From JABDMH01 sp965223215 (lineage in GTDB: Bacteria; Bacteroidota; Bacteroidia; Chitinophagales; Saprospiraceae), in NCBI GenBank assembly GCA_965223215.1, contig CBDCVZ010000010.1, positions 4,278,001 to 4,342,000 on the forward strand: 64,000 nt of DNA, written 5' to 3'. The notes beneath the pieces are model-generated. The model was not told the origin of the DNA, did not search any database, and worked only from the letters and a program-made list of their open reading frames with translations. The position numbers were made by a program, and so were the translations under genes. Below, in pieces: positions 34,360 to 44,312 of the stretch. Every line of letters begins with the position of its first letter. The stretch's first letter is position 1.

Positions 34360-36357
34360 CTATTTATAGCTTCTAGTTTTTAACTCCACGTTTTCAAAAA
34401 CGAGATCTTCTTTGTGTAAAATTGAATTGCCATCATCTTGCCATTCCCAGGCTGCGACATAAGCAAATTCATCGTCTCTTCGCAGTGCTTCTCCCTCCGG
34501 TGTTCGATATTCTTCACGAAAGTGCCCTCCGCAGGATTCGTCTCTGTTGAGCGCATCATCCACCATCATTATACCCAGTTCGATAAAATCTGCTACTCGA
34601 GCAGCTTTTTCCAGTTCTGGGTTGAATTCATCTACCTGGCCTGGCACAACCACATCACGCCAGAATTCATCCCGCAGATCCAACAACATACCCTTGGCTT
34701 TCTTCAGACCTTCTGCATTGCGTGACATGCCACAATATTCCCACATGATCAGCCCCAATTTCCGATGCAGGCTTTCCACAGTTTGTGATCCTTTGATTGA
34801 GATTAATTTTTCAAGCCGATCCCGGGTTGCTTGCTCAGCTTCGGCAAAGGCATCGTGATCCGTGCTGATGCTTGGTGTTCTAATTTCCTTGCTCAAGAAG
34901 GTACCGATGGTATAGGGTATGACGAAATATCCATCCGCCAAGCCCTGCATAAGGGCCGATGCACCCAGTCGATTCGCTCCGTGGTCTGAGAAGTTGGCTT
35001 CTCCGAGGGCGAATAAGCCAGATACATTGGTCTCCAAGTGATAATCGACCCACAAGCCTCCCATGGTGTAGTGTACTGCCGGATAGATCTTCATCGGTGT
35101 GACGTATGGATCGTCACCGGTAATCTTCTCATACATTTGAAAGAGATTACCATATTTTGACTTGACCACCTCTTTACCAAGACGATCGATTGTGGCCTGA
35201 TCTGGATGATGCAATCCTTCCTTATGTGCCTCAGCCATGCCATACCTTTGAAAGGCGTCTGAAAAATCGAGAAATACTGCCAAACCCGTTGCATTGACCC
35301 CATGCCCTTCGTCGCATGCTACCTTGGCTGCTCTCGATGCAACATCTCGTGGTACCAAGTTGCCAAAGGCTGGGTAGCGCCGCTCTAGATAATAATCTCT
35401 TTTCTCCTCAGGCAGATTCTCCGGTTTTAACTTTCCTTGCACGATGGCATCTACATCGGCTTTTTCCTTTGGCACCCACACTCGTCCATCATTGCGTAGT
35501 GACTCCGACATCAAGGTCAACTTCGATTGATAAGTGCCTGAGACCGGAATACAGGTGGGATGGATCTGGGTATAGCAGGGGTTGGCCATCAAGGCACCTC
35601 TTTTGACGGCCCGCCAAGCGGCCGAAACATTACATCCCATGGCATTGGTGGATAGGTAATACACGTTGCCATAACCTCCCGTGGCCAGGATCACACAATG
35701 GGCAGCAAAGCGTTCAATCTTGCCGGTCAAGAGATTGCGGGCAATAATTCCCCGTGCCTTGCCATCGATGATTACTAGATCGAGCATTTCATGTCGATTG
35801 TACATCATAACCGATCCGGTACTAATCTGACGTGACAATGCCTGATAAGCTCCAATCAAGAGTTGCTGTCCGGTTTGACCCCGGGCGTAAAACGTACGCG
35901 AAACTTGCACCCCACCGAAGGAACGATTAGCCAACAGACCACCATACTCACGGGCAAAGGGTACACCTTGTGCCACGCATTGATCGATGATGTCGGCACT
36001 CACTTCAGCCAATCTATGCACGTTGGCTTCCCTTGATCGGTAGTCACCTCCTTTAATCGTATCGTAGAAAAGCCGATAGACACTATCTCCATCATTTTGA
36101 TAGTTTTTGGCAGCATTGATTCCACCTTGGGCAGCGATACTATGAGCCCGTCGAGGGCTATCGTGAAAGGTGAAACATTTCACCTTATACCCAAGCTCAC
36201 CCAGGGTTGCCGCTGCAGAGGCTCCTGCTAATCCAGTCCCAACTACGATTACTTCGAGACGCCGCTTGTTATTTGGTGCCACCAAAGGCATCTGCGAACG
36301 GTAGTCGGTCCACTTATCCGCAAGGTTTCCAGTAGGTACTTTACCATCTAGTTTCAT
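34360..36357 (-). CDS. sdhA: Succinate dehydrogenase/fumarate reductase flavoprotein subunit
   Basis: A 665-residue catalytic subunit carrying covalent FAD. The N-terminal dinucleotide fold is VVGTGLAGASAA (residues 37-48). The flavinylated His lies in RRAHSIAAQGGINAA. Active-site features include the RSFGGVQVSRTFYARGQTG and HPTCIPVSG regions and the ANRLGASALMQGLADG motif. The length (665) matches the longer type B group rather than the alpha-proteobacterial type. It is the middle gene of sdhC-sdhA-sdhB with tight spacing (16 bp and 7 bp). Confidence 0.97.
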   Translation of the reverse strand: MKLDGKVPTGNLADKWTDYRSQMPLVAPNNKRRLEVIVVGTGLAGASAAATLGELGYKVKCFTFHDSPRRAHSIAAQGGINAAKNYQNDGDSVYRLFYDTIKGGDYRSREANVHRLAEVSADIIDQCVAQGVPFAREYGGLLANRSFGGVQVSRTFYARGQTGQQLLIGAYQALSRQISTGSVMMYNRHEMLDLVIIDGKARGIIARNLLTGKIERFAAHCVILATGGYGNVYYLSTNAMGCNVSAAWRAVKRGALMANPCYTQIHPTCIPVSGTYQSKLTLMSESLRNDGRVWVPKEKADVDAIVQGKLKPENLPEEKRDYYLERRYPAFGNLVPRDVASRAAKVACDEGHGVNATGLAVFLDFSDAFQRYGMAEAHKEGLHHPDQATIDRLGKEVVKSKYGNLFQMYEKITGDDPYVTPMKIYPAVHYTMGGLWVDYHLETNVSGLFALGEANFSDHGANRLGASALMQGLADGYFVIPYTIGTFLSKEIRTPSISTDHDAFAEAEQATRDRLEKLISIKGSQTVESLHRKLGLIMWEYCGMSRNAEGLKKAKGMLLDLRDEFWRDVVVPGQVDEFNPELEKAARVADFIELGIMMVDDALNRDESCGGHFREEYRTPEGEALRRDDEFAYVAAWEWQDDGNSILHKEDLVFENVELKTRSYK

Positions 36358-36373
36358 GAGTCTTCGTTATCAG

Positions 36374-37054
36374 CTATCTAAAGAAATAAAAGAACAAGGG
36401 TATGAGCGCAAAACCAGCCGGTATGACTATTGAGTACGCTTTGCCAAGAAAATGGATGGCCGGCGTATATTTTTTGTGGTTAAGTCCAAGTGATTGAAAA
36501 GCACTCTGGAAACCGTGCCAAAGGTGCAATGCAATCACGTACATACAGATCACATAGAAAAGTACATACCACCATTGGCTAAAAGCATAAGCCACTGGGA
36601 TGTACAGATTTTTGATGGGCTCATAACCATCGTAGTTGGCCATTTCTAGATGTCCAAATTTCATCTGAAACCAAAATTGCCATAGATGAATCAGGATGAA
36701 GATCAGAATCACGGTGCCCAATCCAGCCATATTGCGAGACGGAAAAGAAGCAGGACTCGTTTTTGTAACAGCATATCGCGATCCCTTAGCTCTCCTATTT
36801 TTTGACCAGAGCAAAAGACCTTGTACGGCGTGCAGGAGTATGAAAAGATAATTTCCGTAAGAGATCAACTTCACCACTGGATTGGTGGTCATAAATTTGG
36901 CATACTTGTTAAATTTCTCGCCACCATCATCAATCAGCAACTGTAGATTGCCACTGAGATGAACGGCAAGAAAAAGGATTAGGAATAATCCGGTCAGGCT
37001 CATAATCCATTTTCGCCCAATGGATGAGGTGAAAAAATCTGTAAACCAATGCAT
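36374..37054 (-). CDS. sdhC: Succinate dehydrogenase cytochrome b subunit (membrane anchor)
   Basis: A 226-residue membrane subunit with five hydrophobic helices, as in Wolinella-type FrdC with two hemes. Histidines in the helices are visible (VHLSGNLQLL, LLHAVQGLLLW, ILIHLWQFWFQ, ALHLWHGFQSAF); they are candidates for heme b axial ligands. It passes electrons from SdhB to menaquinone. A complete Bacteroidota promoter lies upstream (37081-37114). Confidence 0.95.
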   Translation of the reverse strand: MHWFTDFFTSSIGRKWIMSLTGLFLILFLAVHLSGNLQLLIDDGGEKFNKYAKFMTTNPVVKLISYGNYLFILLHAVQGLLLWSKNRRAKGSRYAVTKTSPASFPSRNMAGLGTVILIFILIHLWQFWFQMKFGHLEMANYDGYEPIKNLYIPVAYAFSQWWYVLFYVICMYVIALHLWHGFQSAFQSLGLNHKKYTPAIHFLGKAYSIVIPAGFALIPLFFYFFR

Positions 37055-37080
37055 TAATTCATGTATTTAAGCTGGTACGG

Positions 37081-37114
37081 CAAATCTATCTGATAAACAG
37101 GCCTAAAACAAAAA
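37081..37114 (-). promoter_or_regulatory. Complete promoter of sdhCAB
   Basis: Minus strand: -33 element TTTTTG (37114-37109), a 20-bp spacer, and -7 element TAGATTTG (37088-37081). Both elements and spacing fit the Bacteroidota consensus TTTG/TAnnTTTG. The start codon of sdhC lies 26 bp downstream. Confidence 0.7.
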
Positions 37115-37166
37115 TGACCGTCGACTGGTGGCCACATGTAATCTATTTAGAATAAATCTAAAATCC

Positions 37167-37174
37167 TATTTTTG
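37167..37174 (+). promoter_or_regulatory. -7 promoter box of the 37236 gene
   Basis: TATTTTTG, matching TAnnTTTG, 61 bp before the ATG at 37236. It lies downstream of the alternative ATG at 37128, so it argues for the later start. Confidence 0.45.
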
Positions 37175-37235
37175 TGGCACTAACGTTTGGGAAACCATAA
37201 TTGAAACCGCGACGTTAGAAAATGGAAGAAATGAA

Positions 37236-37739
37236 ATGCCAACAGACAAAAATACCTTTCGTAAACTTCTCTCTTATTTTCCTGAAATAGAACTGCCCGT
37301 TACCCTAACTTCAGAGACACATCATATTTTTTCAAAAGAAAATAAACCACTACCCGAAGTATTGATCCGGTCATATTTAAAGGGGAGTGATGGGGACTTG
37401 GGTGAGTTTGAGGAATACATTGCCTGTTTTCAATTACCTCGTGCTGAAAGCTTTGTAGGTCTTGTATACTGGAAAGCTGATTTGATGAAATATCAGTATG
37501 TGCTGGTGACATTTGATCAACATGGCCAACAAGTGGCCTCACAAATTATCGCAGGTACCAAATCTAATGGTGAGACAATCTTAAAAAGAGTTGCCACTTT
37601 TGACGCGGAAGGAGTGATCTATATCGCTGAGGGAGTAGGTCAGGCTGATGAGCGTCATTATCAAGCAGGCAATAGTCGCAATTATCAACTAGAGATTTTA
37701 CCTAGTGGAGACATCTTGCATATGATGAATGATAATTAG
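37236..37739 (+). CDS. Conserved hypothetical protein
   Basis: A 167-residue cytosolic protein (no signal or TM) from the ATG at 37236 (MPTDKNTFRKLLSYFPEIELP). I prefer this start because the -7 box at 37167-37174 falls within the longer frame from 37128. The sequence has alternating beta strands (FVGLVYWKADLMKYQYVLVTFDQHG) and an acidic N-terminal half. The family is not recognised. It lies alone between the divergent sdh operon and rnr. Confidence 0.7.
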   Translation: MPTDKNTFRKLLSYFPEIELPVTLTSETHHIFSKENKPLPEVLIRSYLKGSDGDLGEFEEYIACFQLPRAESFVGLVYWKADLMKYQYVLVTFDQHGQQVASQIIAGTKSNGETILKRVATFDAEGVIYIAEGVGQADERHYQAGNSRNYQLEILPSGDILHMMNDN

Positions 37740-37869
37740 CCCTTGTTTCCCCCCTGAATCTCACTCTTGAAGGACATCTTCTCAGGTGACTCATCACTCA
37801 AACAGTTTTTGAGCATTTTGACCATTCGGCCTGAAATTAAAATGAACCCAAATCTTAATCTAAAATTTA

Positions 37870-40020
37870 ATGAAACGTAAAAAATCAATTAAGGGTAGGA
37901 AACTACCTAGCAAAGACCTTGCATATTTTGTAGAAAAGACTTTCGCAAAACGCCCCAAGAAGCGGCTCAATGCAAGGCAATTAATAAAGATCTTAAGCAT
38001 CAAAAACACTAAGGTAGCCGTCAATCAGGTCTTAGAGAACTTACATGCAAACGGCAAGATACGCCTGGTGAAGGATGGCAAGTACCAATTGAATCTGAAG
38101 GGTCAGGACAATGGAAATAGAGGTCGGCCGGAAACACATATCGGATTTGTTGATCTTACCAAATCAGGTGCTGGCTACATCATCACAGAGACACATGAAA
38201 GAGATATTTATGTCCCGGTCAAAAAAATGGGCTTTGCCTTGAATGGTGATCGAGTAAAAGTGGAGGTGACCAAAAAATACGGTCCCAAGGTTGAGGGCAA
38301 AATTACAGAGATCTTAGTGCATAGCACAGAACAATTCATTGGAGACTTCCACCTGAATAAAAACATAGGATTTGTAGTTCCCGACGGCAATCATATACCC
38401 TTTGATATCTATGTGCACCCAAAAGATCAACATGGAAGCAAGGATGGGGACAAGGTGCTGGTGAAAGTGATTGAGTGGCCTACCCGCATAGGGAGAAATC
38501 CGCTGGGTGAGATCACTCAAAAAATTGATGCTTCTGACCACCACGAACTAGCCATGCAGTCGATCTTGATCAATCAAGGATTTGACATCAAATTTCCACC
38601 GCTGATCGAAAAAGAGGCCAATGACCTATTGCGCTCGATCACGCCCGAGGAGATCAAAAAGAGGAGGGATTTTAGAAAGGTGCCAACTTTCACCATTGAT
38701 CCAAAAACTGCCAAGGATTTTGATGACGCTCTGTCCATTCAAACGCTAGAAAATGGAAATATTGAAGTAGGGATTCACATCGCTGATGTTACGCATTATG
38801 TGCGACCTGGGACGGCCCTAGATCGTGAAGCCTTCCGGAGGTCTACTTCTGTGTACCTGGTTGATCGAGTGGCACCGATGCTTCCGGAGGTATTGTCAAA
38901 TGAACTCTGCTCGCTCCGCCCCCATGAAGAATCACTTACCTTTTCGGCCGTTTTTGAATTCAACCGCCAGCGTAAGATTGTTCGGCGATGGTTTGGTAAG
39001 ACCATCATCCATTCGATAAAACGATTCACCTACGAAGAAGCACAACAAATCTTAGATGACCCTCAAGGACCTCATGCTCAGGAACTAGTGGCGCTAAACC
39101 AGCTTGCCAAACACCTACGAAAGGTCCGGTTTGGCGAGGGATCCATAGCCTTTGAGTCACCAGAAATCCAATTCGAACTCGATGACCGCAATCACCCAAT
39201 TGCCATACATACCAAAGAACGCAAAGACACGCACCTGCTGGTCGAAGATCTCATGTTGCTGGCCAATCGTGAAGTTGCTAAGTACATAGCCAAGAAGGAT
39301 CAATCTGAGATACCCTTCGTTTATCGGATTCATGACCTGCCCGATGAAGAAAAGTTAGCAGAATATGCAAACTTCTTAAATGAATTGGGATTTGAATTTA
39401 GATTTCAATCCCCAAAAGAAATCAGAGATTCCTTTGCCCGGCTCACGGAAAAAGCCCGAGAAGATGAAGCCATTGCCTTTGCAGAACCATTGGCCGTGCG
39501 AACCATGTCAAAAGCCATTTATACGACGGATAATATTGGCCACTTTGGATTGGGGTTTCCATACTATACACATTTTACCTCCCCCATCAGACGATATGCC
39601 GATGTACTAGTGCATCGAATCCTGGAAAAAAATCTGCGCACGGCATTTCGATATAAAAAAACAGAATTGGAGCAACAGTGCCAGCACATATCGAACCAAG
39701 AACGAAAAGCTCAGGAGGCAGAGAGAGAGTCCATCAAGTTTAAGCAGGTTGAATTCATTGCCGATCATCTCGGCGAGACCTTTTCAGGTATTGTTAGTGG
39801 TATGATTGACCGAGGCATATTTGTTACACTTCTAGAAAGCCGGGTAGATGGTCTGGTTGGATTTGATAAATTAGCTGAACCATTCCAAATTGCTGAGGGA
39901 CGACTCAAAGCTGTCGGATTGAAAAGTAGGAGGATTTTGAAAGTTGGCGACCTGGTTCAGGTAAAAATTACCAACGCCAGAATTGAAGATCGCGAGGTAG
40001 ATATGGAGCTGGTAGATTAA
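37870..40020 (+). CDS. rnr: Ribonuclease R
   Basis: A 716-residue 3'-to-5' exoribonuclease of the RNB family that degrades structured RNA. Domains in order: N-terminal helix-turn-helix-like region (1-75, basic), cold-shock domains (about 85-230), RNB catalytic domain (about 270-600), and C-terminal S1 domain (about 635-716; ETFSGIVSGMIDRGIFVTL). The catalytic metal-binding motif FTIDPKTAKDFDDALS carries the three to four conserved aspartates. It is spaced 17 bp from the DUF819 gene downstream. Confidence 0.95.
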   Translation: MKRKKSIKGRKLPSKDLAYFVEKTFAKRPKKRLNARQLIKILSIKNTKVAVNQVLENLHANGKIRLVKDGKYQLNLKGQDNGNRGRPETHIGFVDLTKSGAGYIITETHERDIYVPVKKMGFALNGDRVKVEVTKKYGPKVEGKITEILVHSTEQFIGDFHLNKNIGFVVPDGNHIPFDIYVHPKDQHGSKDGDKVLVKVIEWPTRIGRNPLGEITQKIDASDHHELAMQSILINQGFDIKFPPLIEKEANDLLRSITPEEIKKRRDFRKVPTFTIDPKTAKDFDDALSIQTLENGNIEVGIHIADVTHYVRPGTALDREAFRRSTSVYLVDRVAPMLPEVLSNELCSLRPHEESLTFSAVFEFNRQRKIVRRWFGKTIIHSIKRFTYEEAQQILDDPQGPHAQELVALNQLAKHLRKVRFGEGSIAFESPEIQFELDDRNHPIAIHTKERKDTHLLVEDLMLLANREVAKYIAKKDQSEIPFVYRIHDLPDEEKLAEYANFLNELGFEFRFQSPKEIRDSFARLTEKAREDEAIAFAEPLAVRTMSKAIYTTDNIGHFGLGFPYYTHFTSPIRRYADVLVHRILEKNLRTAFRYKKTELEQQCQHISNQERKAQEAERESIKFKQVEFIADHLGETFSGIVSGMIDRGIFVTLLESRVDGLVGFDKLAEPFQIAEGRLKAVGLKSRRILKVGDLVQVKITNARIEDREVDMELVD

Positions 40021-40036
40021 CATAATCTGATTGCAT

Positions 40037-41281
40037 ATGCCATTTACCAATGATGCCATAATCGCTGGAATACTGTTGATGGTGTTGGCTCTAATATTTC
40101 ACACTTCTGGTGCAAAGAGTGGAGCTTGGAAACGGTTCTACACTTACGTACCACCCCTCTTACTTTGCTATTTCGTTCCTGCCATGCTGCATTGGCCTCT
40201 GGGAATCATTTCTGTTGAAAATTCAAACTTGTACTTTGTAGCATCACGTTATTTTCTGCCGGCAAGTTTGATTTTACTGTGCCTGAGCATAGATCTCAAG
40301 GGGATCATTAATCTGGGATCAAAATCACTCATCATGTTTGTCGCTGCCAGTTTGGGCATCATTCTGGGAGGCCCAATTGCACTCTTGATCATCCTGTCAC
40401 TGGCCCCAGAAGTAGTGGGTGCAAATCCAGATGAATTGTGGCGAGGTCTCAGCACCGTAGCCGGTAGTTGGATCGGTGGGGGTGCCAATCAAACTGCAAT
40501 GAAAGAAATCTTCTCAGTAAGTGATAAGATATTCAGCACGATGGTGGTTGTAGACGTGGTCGTGGCCAACATCTGGATGGGATTCTTATTATATGGTGCC
40601 AACATTACCAGAAGGCTAGATCGATGGCTGAAGGCCGATACTTCAGCGATCGATGAACTGAAGGAGCGGGTGGCCAATTATCAAGCCAAAGTAGAGAAAG
40701 TACCTTCGACCACTGATTTGTTTAAGATGCTGGCCATCGCTTTTGGCGGAACTGCTGTAGCACATTGGGGAGCAGATCTGATCACACCCTGGATGGACCA
40801 ATATGCCGATTCGCTTAAATCTCTCCGGTTAGATTCACTGTTGTCTTCTTTCTTCTGGCTGATCGTCATTTGCACTACGATAGGCTTGGCCTTATCCTTC
40901 ACAAGGGCCAAAAAAATTGAGGGCGTAGGTGCTTCAAAATGGGGGAGTGTCTTCATATATTTCTTGGTGGCTACGATCGGTATGAAAATGAACATCCTGG
41001 AAGTGTATCAAAATCTCGGCTTATTTGCCATTGGTCTGATCTGGATGGCCGTGCATGTATTGATCTTAGTAGTCACTGCCAAAGTGATCCGGGCACCTTT
41101 CTTCTTTGTAGCAGTTGGGAGCCAAGCCAATGTTGGTGGCGCTGCTTCAGCACCGGTTGTGGCATCGGCATTTAGCCCGTCTCTTGCCCCGGTAGGTGTC
41201 TTAATGGCGGTACTCGGTTATGCCTTGGGTACTTATGGAGCGATCATTTGCGCCTTAATCATGCAAGCTGTGGCTACTTAA
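40037..41281 (+). CDS. DUF819 family membrane protein
   Basis: A 414-residue polytopic membrane protein with about ten hydrophobic helices, of the DUF819 family (YjcL-like). Notable motifs are GSWIGGGANQTAM near residue 150 and GGAASAPVVASAF near residue 375. DUF819 proteins are predicted transporters of unknown substrate. The frame is open from a TTG at 40031, but the ATG at 40037 is the more likely start. It follows rnr closely on the same strand. Confidence 0.88.
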   Translation: MPFTNDAIIAGILLMVLALIFHTSGAKSGAWKRFYTYVPPLLLCYFVPAMLHWPLGIISVENSNLYFVASRYFLPASLILLCLSIDLKGIINLGSKSLIMFVAASLGIILGGPIALLIILSLAPEVVGANPDELWRGLSTVAGSWIGGGANQTAMKEIFSVSDKIFSTMVVVDVVVANIWMGFLLYGANITRRLDRWLKADTSAIDELKERVANYQAKVEKVPSTTDLFKMLAIAFGGTAVAHWGADLITPWMDQYADSLKSLRLDSLLSSFFWLIVICTTIGLALSFTRAKKIEGVGASKWGSVFIYFLVATIGMKMNILEVYQNLGLFAIGLIWMAVHVLILVVTAKVIRAPFFFVAVGSQANVGGAASAPVVASAFSPSLAPVGVLMAVLGYALGTYGAIICALIMQAVAT

Positions 41282-41378
41282 AGATCATCTGGCATTCACA
41301 TTCGTATTTCGGCCCCTTCTTAAGGCTTTGTTAACTCGTGTGATTGAGCAAGATAGGTAGGATGATGGCTTTTTTTCA

Positions 41379-41386
41379 TATCTTTG
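41379..41386 (+). promoter_or_regulatory. -7 promoter box of the GT5-like gene
   Basis: TATCTTTG, an exact TAnnTTTG match, 49 bp upstream of the 41436 start. No TTG at a suitable distance was found. Confidence 0.45.
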
Positions 41387-41435
41387 CAGACCTTTTAACT
41401 TACTGAACATCTTTAGGTTATAAAATTCCATTTAA

Positions 41436-42245
41436 ATGAGTAAGAAGCGCGTGTTGATCGTAACACAAGAGATGGAGCCATACACAACCCTATCGGTTGT
41501 ATCGAAAATTGCCCGAAAATTGCCCCAGTATGTGCAAGAGCACGGCATGGAGATTCGCGTACTGATGCCAAGGTTTGGGACCATCAATGAGCGAAGGCAC
41601 CGATTGCATGAGGTAGTTAGGCTTTCTGGTATGAATATCATTGTGGATGAGGATGACTATCCTTTGATAATTAAGGTTGCTTCCCTCCCCGGCACCCGGA
41701 TGCAAGTCTATTTTCTAGACAATGAAGAGTTCTTTAAGCGAAAGCAAATCTTTACCGATGCTGGTGGCAAACCTTTCGATGACAATGCTGACCGCATGAT
41801 CTTCTTTTGCAAGGGAGTGCTCGAGACGGTCAAAAAATTTGGCTGGGCTCCAGATCTTATCCATTGTCACGGTTGGATGACCAGTCTGATACCTTTCTAT
41901 CTAAAAATGGCTTATGCAAATGAGCCGATTTTCAAGGACGCAAAAGTTATCTATTCGCTCTATGAAGCTGATACGACTGGTGACCTGGCAGATCGATTCG
42001 CTGAAAAAGCTTCCATCAATGATCTTGAACCCGAAGACTTAAAGGCCTATCAAAATGGAAGTGGGGTTACTTTACATCACGGTGCAAGTCAATTTTCCGA
42101 TGCGCTGATTCTGGGCAGCGAAGGTGAAATGGATGGCGTTAAAGAGAAGCTAAGTGAGCTAGAAAAACCATTCTTAGATGTTCAAGATGATGAAGGGTAC
42201 CTTCCTGCATATCTTGATTTTTACAAAGAACTGCTTGCCGAATAG
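41436..42245 (+). CDS. Stand-alone glycogen/starch synthase catalytic N-domain (GT5-like)
   Basis: A 269-residue protein aligning with the N-terminal Rossmann domain of glycogen/starch synthases (GT5). Features are VLIVTQEMEPYTTLSVVSKIARKLP at residues 6-30, then MQVYFLDNEEFF, DDNADRMIFFCKGVLE and APDLIHCHGWMTSL, matching the substrate-domain motifs. The C-terminal GT-B domain that binds ADP-glucose is absent, so normal synthase catalysis is unlikely. Such short forms are standard in Bacteroidota and sit before DUF4270 genes, as here. Confidence 0.82.
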   Translation: MSKKRVLIVTQEMEPYTTLSVVSKIARKLPQYVQEHGMEIRVLMPRFGTINERRHRLHEVVRLSGMNIIVDEDDYPLIIKVASLPGTRMQVYFLDNEEFFKRKQIFTDAGGKPFDDNADRMIFFCKGVLETVKKFGWAPDLIHCHGWMTSLIPFYLKMAYANEPIFKDAKVIYSLYEADTTGDLADRFAEKASINDLEPEDLKAYQNGSGVTLHHGASQFSDALILGSEGEMDGVKEKLSELEKPFLDVQDDEGYLPAYLDFYKELLAE

Positions 42246-42289
42246 GGGCAACGCCGTTGATTTGAAGTAAAGTACAGCACAGTAATCGG

Positions 42290-43627
42290 ATGAGTAAAAA
42301 GCTTTTGAAGTTAAGCTTTATTGGACTTTGCATTTTAGCAATTTCGTGCAATAAGGCCACCGATTTTGCCTCCTTCTTAGTGGAGGGAGACGAGGTCAAG
42401 GTGTCACAGACTGATTTTGAACTCAAAGCTAAAACGCTGTTGTCAGATTCCGTTAGGACTTATAATGACTCCAGTTTTACACCCTCTTACTTCATCGGCA
42501 CGATGAACGATCCAATCTTTGGATTATCTCAAGCTTCCATCTTCTTTCAGACCCGAATCATTGCTGAGGCCAATTTTACTAGAACCAAACTTGACTCTGT
42601 GATTTTGTCGGTAGCCTACGACACGATCAGAAAAAGTTATGGCGCAGTTGATGAACCTCAAACCTTTGAAGTATACCGACTTAGTTCGGACTTGGTACGT
42701 ACGGCAACCTATTTTTCAAATACGGTGCATGAGGTTGATCCCAATCCCATTGGGCGCATCGAGGGTGTTGTTCCTAGTTTTGATGATTCGCTCCTCATTG
42801 TGGAACCCGTCGGGAACAATCTAGACACCATGGTTTATGCACCCCATCTCAGGATTCCTCTTAGTCCAGAATTTGGAGAAGATTTGTTGTCCTTTACAGA
42901 GGCTGATTTCGTCAATAATGAGACCTTCCTTCAGCGACTGAAAGGATTGGAAATTAGGCCTACCGGCACCACCGGAGGTATGATTTATTTGGATATGTTG
43001 GGAGGTTTGACCAGAATCAATTTATACTACTCTGCCGGAGATACTGCCAAGCTGTTTACCTTTGGAGCCAATGCTCAAAGTGTGGTCACCAACACTTTTC
43101 AGCATGATAAAGTGGGTTCATCTGTTGAATCTGTGCTGGGAGATCTAGAGCGAGGTGATTCACTGCTATACATTCAATCCATGGGTGGCACCGAAATCGA
43201 ATTTCTCATTCCAGATCTAACGGAAATCTCCTCCAACACCATCAATAGTGCGGTACTCGACATCACCATTGCGATGCTTCCAGAAGATGATACCACGCGA
43301 TATCCAGCTTTTACCGATATTGTGGCACAGCAGAGAGATGAATCTGGTGATTTGCTCCTGATTACCGATATCGCCAGATTTTTTCGAACGAATAATTATT
43401 CCAACGTTTATGGTGTTCGGACAGATGAAAGTACCGGGCGCACCTACTTCAGAGTTAATATGACTGAGTACATCATCCGTCTGGTCAAAGGAGAAGTAAC
43501 AAATCAATTGGTTCTTTCCAATTTAACGGGAGCTTCAGAACCAACTCGTGCGGTTTTTTACGGCCCGGGGCATTCTGGCTTCAACGCTGTCCTTACGGTG
43601 ACCCACTCTGAGTTTTCATCCAATTAA
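42290..43627 (+). CDS. DUF4270 lipoprotein
   Basis: A 445-residue lipoprotein: signal with lipobox-like LAISC (Cys20), then a beta-rich body typical of DUF4270 (TDFELKAKTLLSDSV, SPSYFIGTMNDPIFG, LRIPLSPEFGEDLL). DUF4270 is Bacteroidota-specific and of unknown function. It lies 44 bp after the GT5-like gene and 10 bp before the DUF4290 gene, a conserved order. Confidence 0.87.
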   Translation: MSKKLLKLSFIGLCILAISCNKATDFASFLVEGDEVKVSQTDFELKAKTLLSDSVRTYNDSSFTPSYFIGTMNDPIFGLSQASIFFQTRIIAEANFTRTKLDSVILSVAYDTIRKSYGAVDEPQTFEVYRLSSDLVRTATYFSNTVHEVDPNPIGRIEGVVPSFDDSLLIVEPVGNNLDTMVYAPHLRIPLSPEFGEDLLSFTEADFVNNETFLQRLKGLEIRPTGTTGGMIYLDMLGGLTRINLYYSAGDTAKLFTFGANAQSVVTNTFQHDKVGSSVESVLGDLERGDSLLYIQSMGGTEIEFLIPDLTEISSNTINSAVLDITIAMLPEDDTTRYPAFTDIVAQQRDESGDLLLITDIARFFRTNNYSNVYGVRTDESTGRTYFRVNMTEYIIRLVKGEVTNQLVLSNLTGASEPTRAVFYGPGHSGFNAVLTVTHSEFSSN

Positions 43628-43637
43628 AACAAGTTTG

Positions 43638-44285
43638 ATGTCAGTATTCGAATATAATTCACAACGCCCCAATCTTACAATTCCAGAATATGGCCGGCAT
43701 GTTCAAAAAATGATTGACTATGCAAAAACCATCGAGGATGACAAAAAGAGACAAGAAATCTCAGAAGCAATCATTGATTTGATGAGTCAAATGGTGCCAC
43801 AAGGCAAATACGTAGAAGACCAACGTGACAAGCTTTGGCGACATTTCTTCCGCATTGCCAACTACGAAATCAATGTCAAACCTGAAAATGGTGAAATTCC
43901 AACACCGAGAGACGCTCCCAGCCTGGAATCTCTACCCTATTCTCAAAGCAAATTGGATTATCGACATTATGGCAAGTACGTCATGCGAATGATTGACAAA
44001 GCTATGGCGATGGAAGATGGTGACAAAAAAGAGGGGTTTGTGGTGATCATCGCTGCCTATATGAAAATGGCATATCGAAATTGGAACAGAGAACATGCGA
44101 TTAGCGATGAAAACATTCGTTCAGATATCAAAATGATGTCAGGTGGCAAACTTGAATTGCCCGAGGGGGTCAACTTAGATTTTCTCGGTGGCGGCAAGGA
44201 TCATGCGCAAAATCATCCGCGACATGATCGCAAAAGACGAGGTGGGGGCTCAAAGAGTAGGAACTACAAGCGCAAGAAACGCTAA
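43638..44285 (+). CDS. DUF4290 protein
   Basis: A 215-residue cytosolic protein with the start FEYNSQRPNLTIPEYGRHVQKMIDYA, the DUF4290 signature. I use the ATG at 43638; a TTG at 43635 is in frame. The C-terminus is strongly basic (RKRRGGGSKSRNYKRKKR), probably nucleic-acid binding or disordered. DUF4290 precedes murA in many Bacteroidota. A strong terminator follows (44313-44340), so it is separate from murA at least in part. Confidence 0.87.
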   Translation: MSVFEYNSQRPNLTIPEYGRHVQKMIDYAKTIEDDKKRQEISEAIIDLMSQMVPQGKYVEDQRDKLWRHFFRIANYEINVKPENGEIPTPRDAPSLESLPYSQSKLDYRHYGKYVMRMIDKAMAMEDGDKKEGFVVIIAAYMKMAYRNWNREHAISDENIRSDIKMMSGGKLELPEGVNLDFLGGGKDHAQNHPRHDRKRRGGGSKSRNYKRKKR

Positions 44286-44290
44286 TATTA

Positions 44291-44307
44291 TATATTAGTT
44301 TAATATA
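44291..44307. repeat. AT-rich perfect hairpin
   Basis: TATATTA (44291-44297), loop GTT, TAATATA (44301-44307). Overlaps a TATATTTG -7-like box (44304-44311) in the DUF4290-murA gap. Confidence 0.4.
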
Positions 44308-44312
44308 TTTGA

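Noticed and set aside
37798..37821. CTCAAA/TTTGAG hairpin as terminator of the 37236 gene
   Set aside because: Weak AT-rich stem and only a short T run; not strong enough to call.
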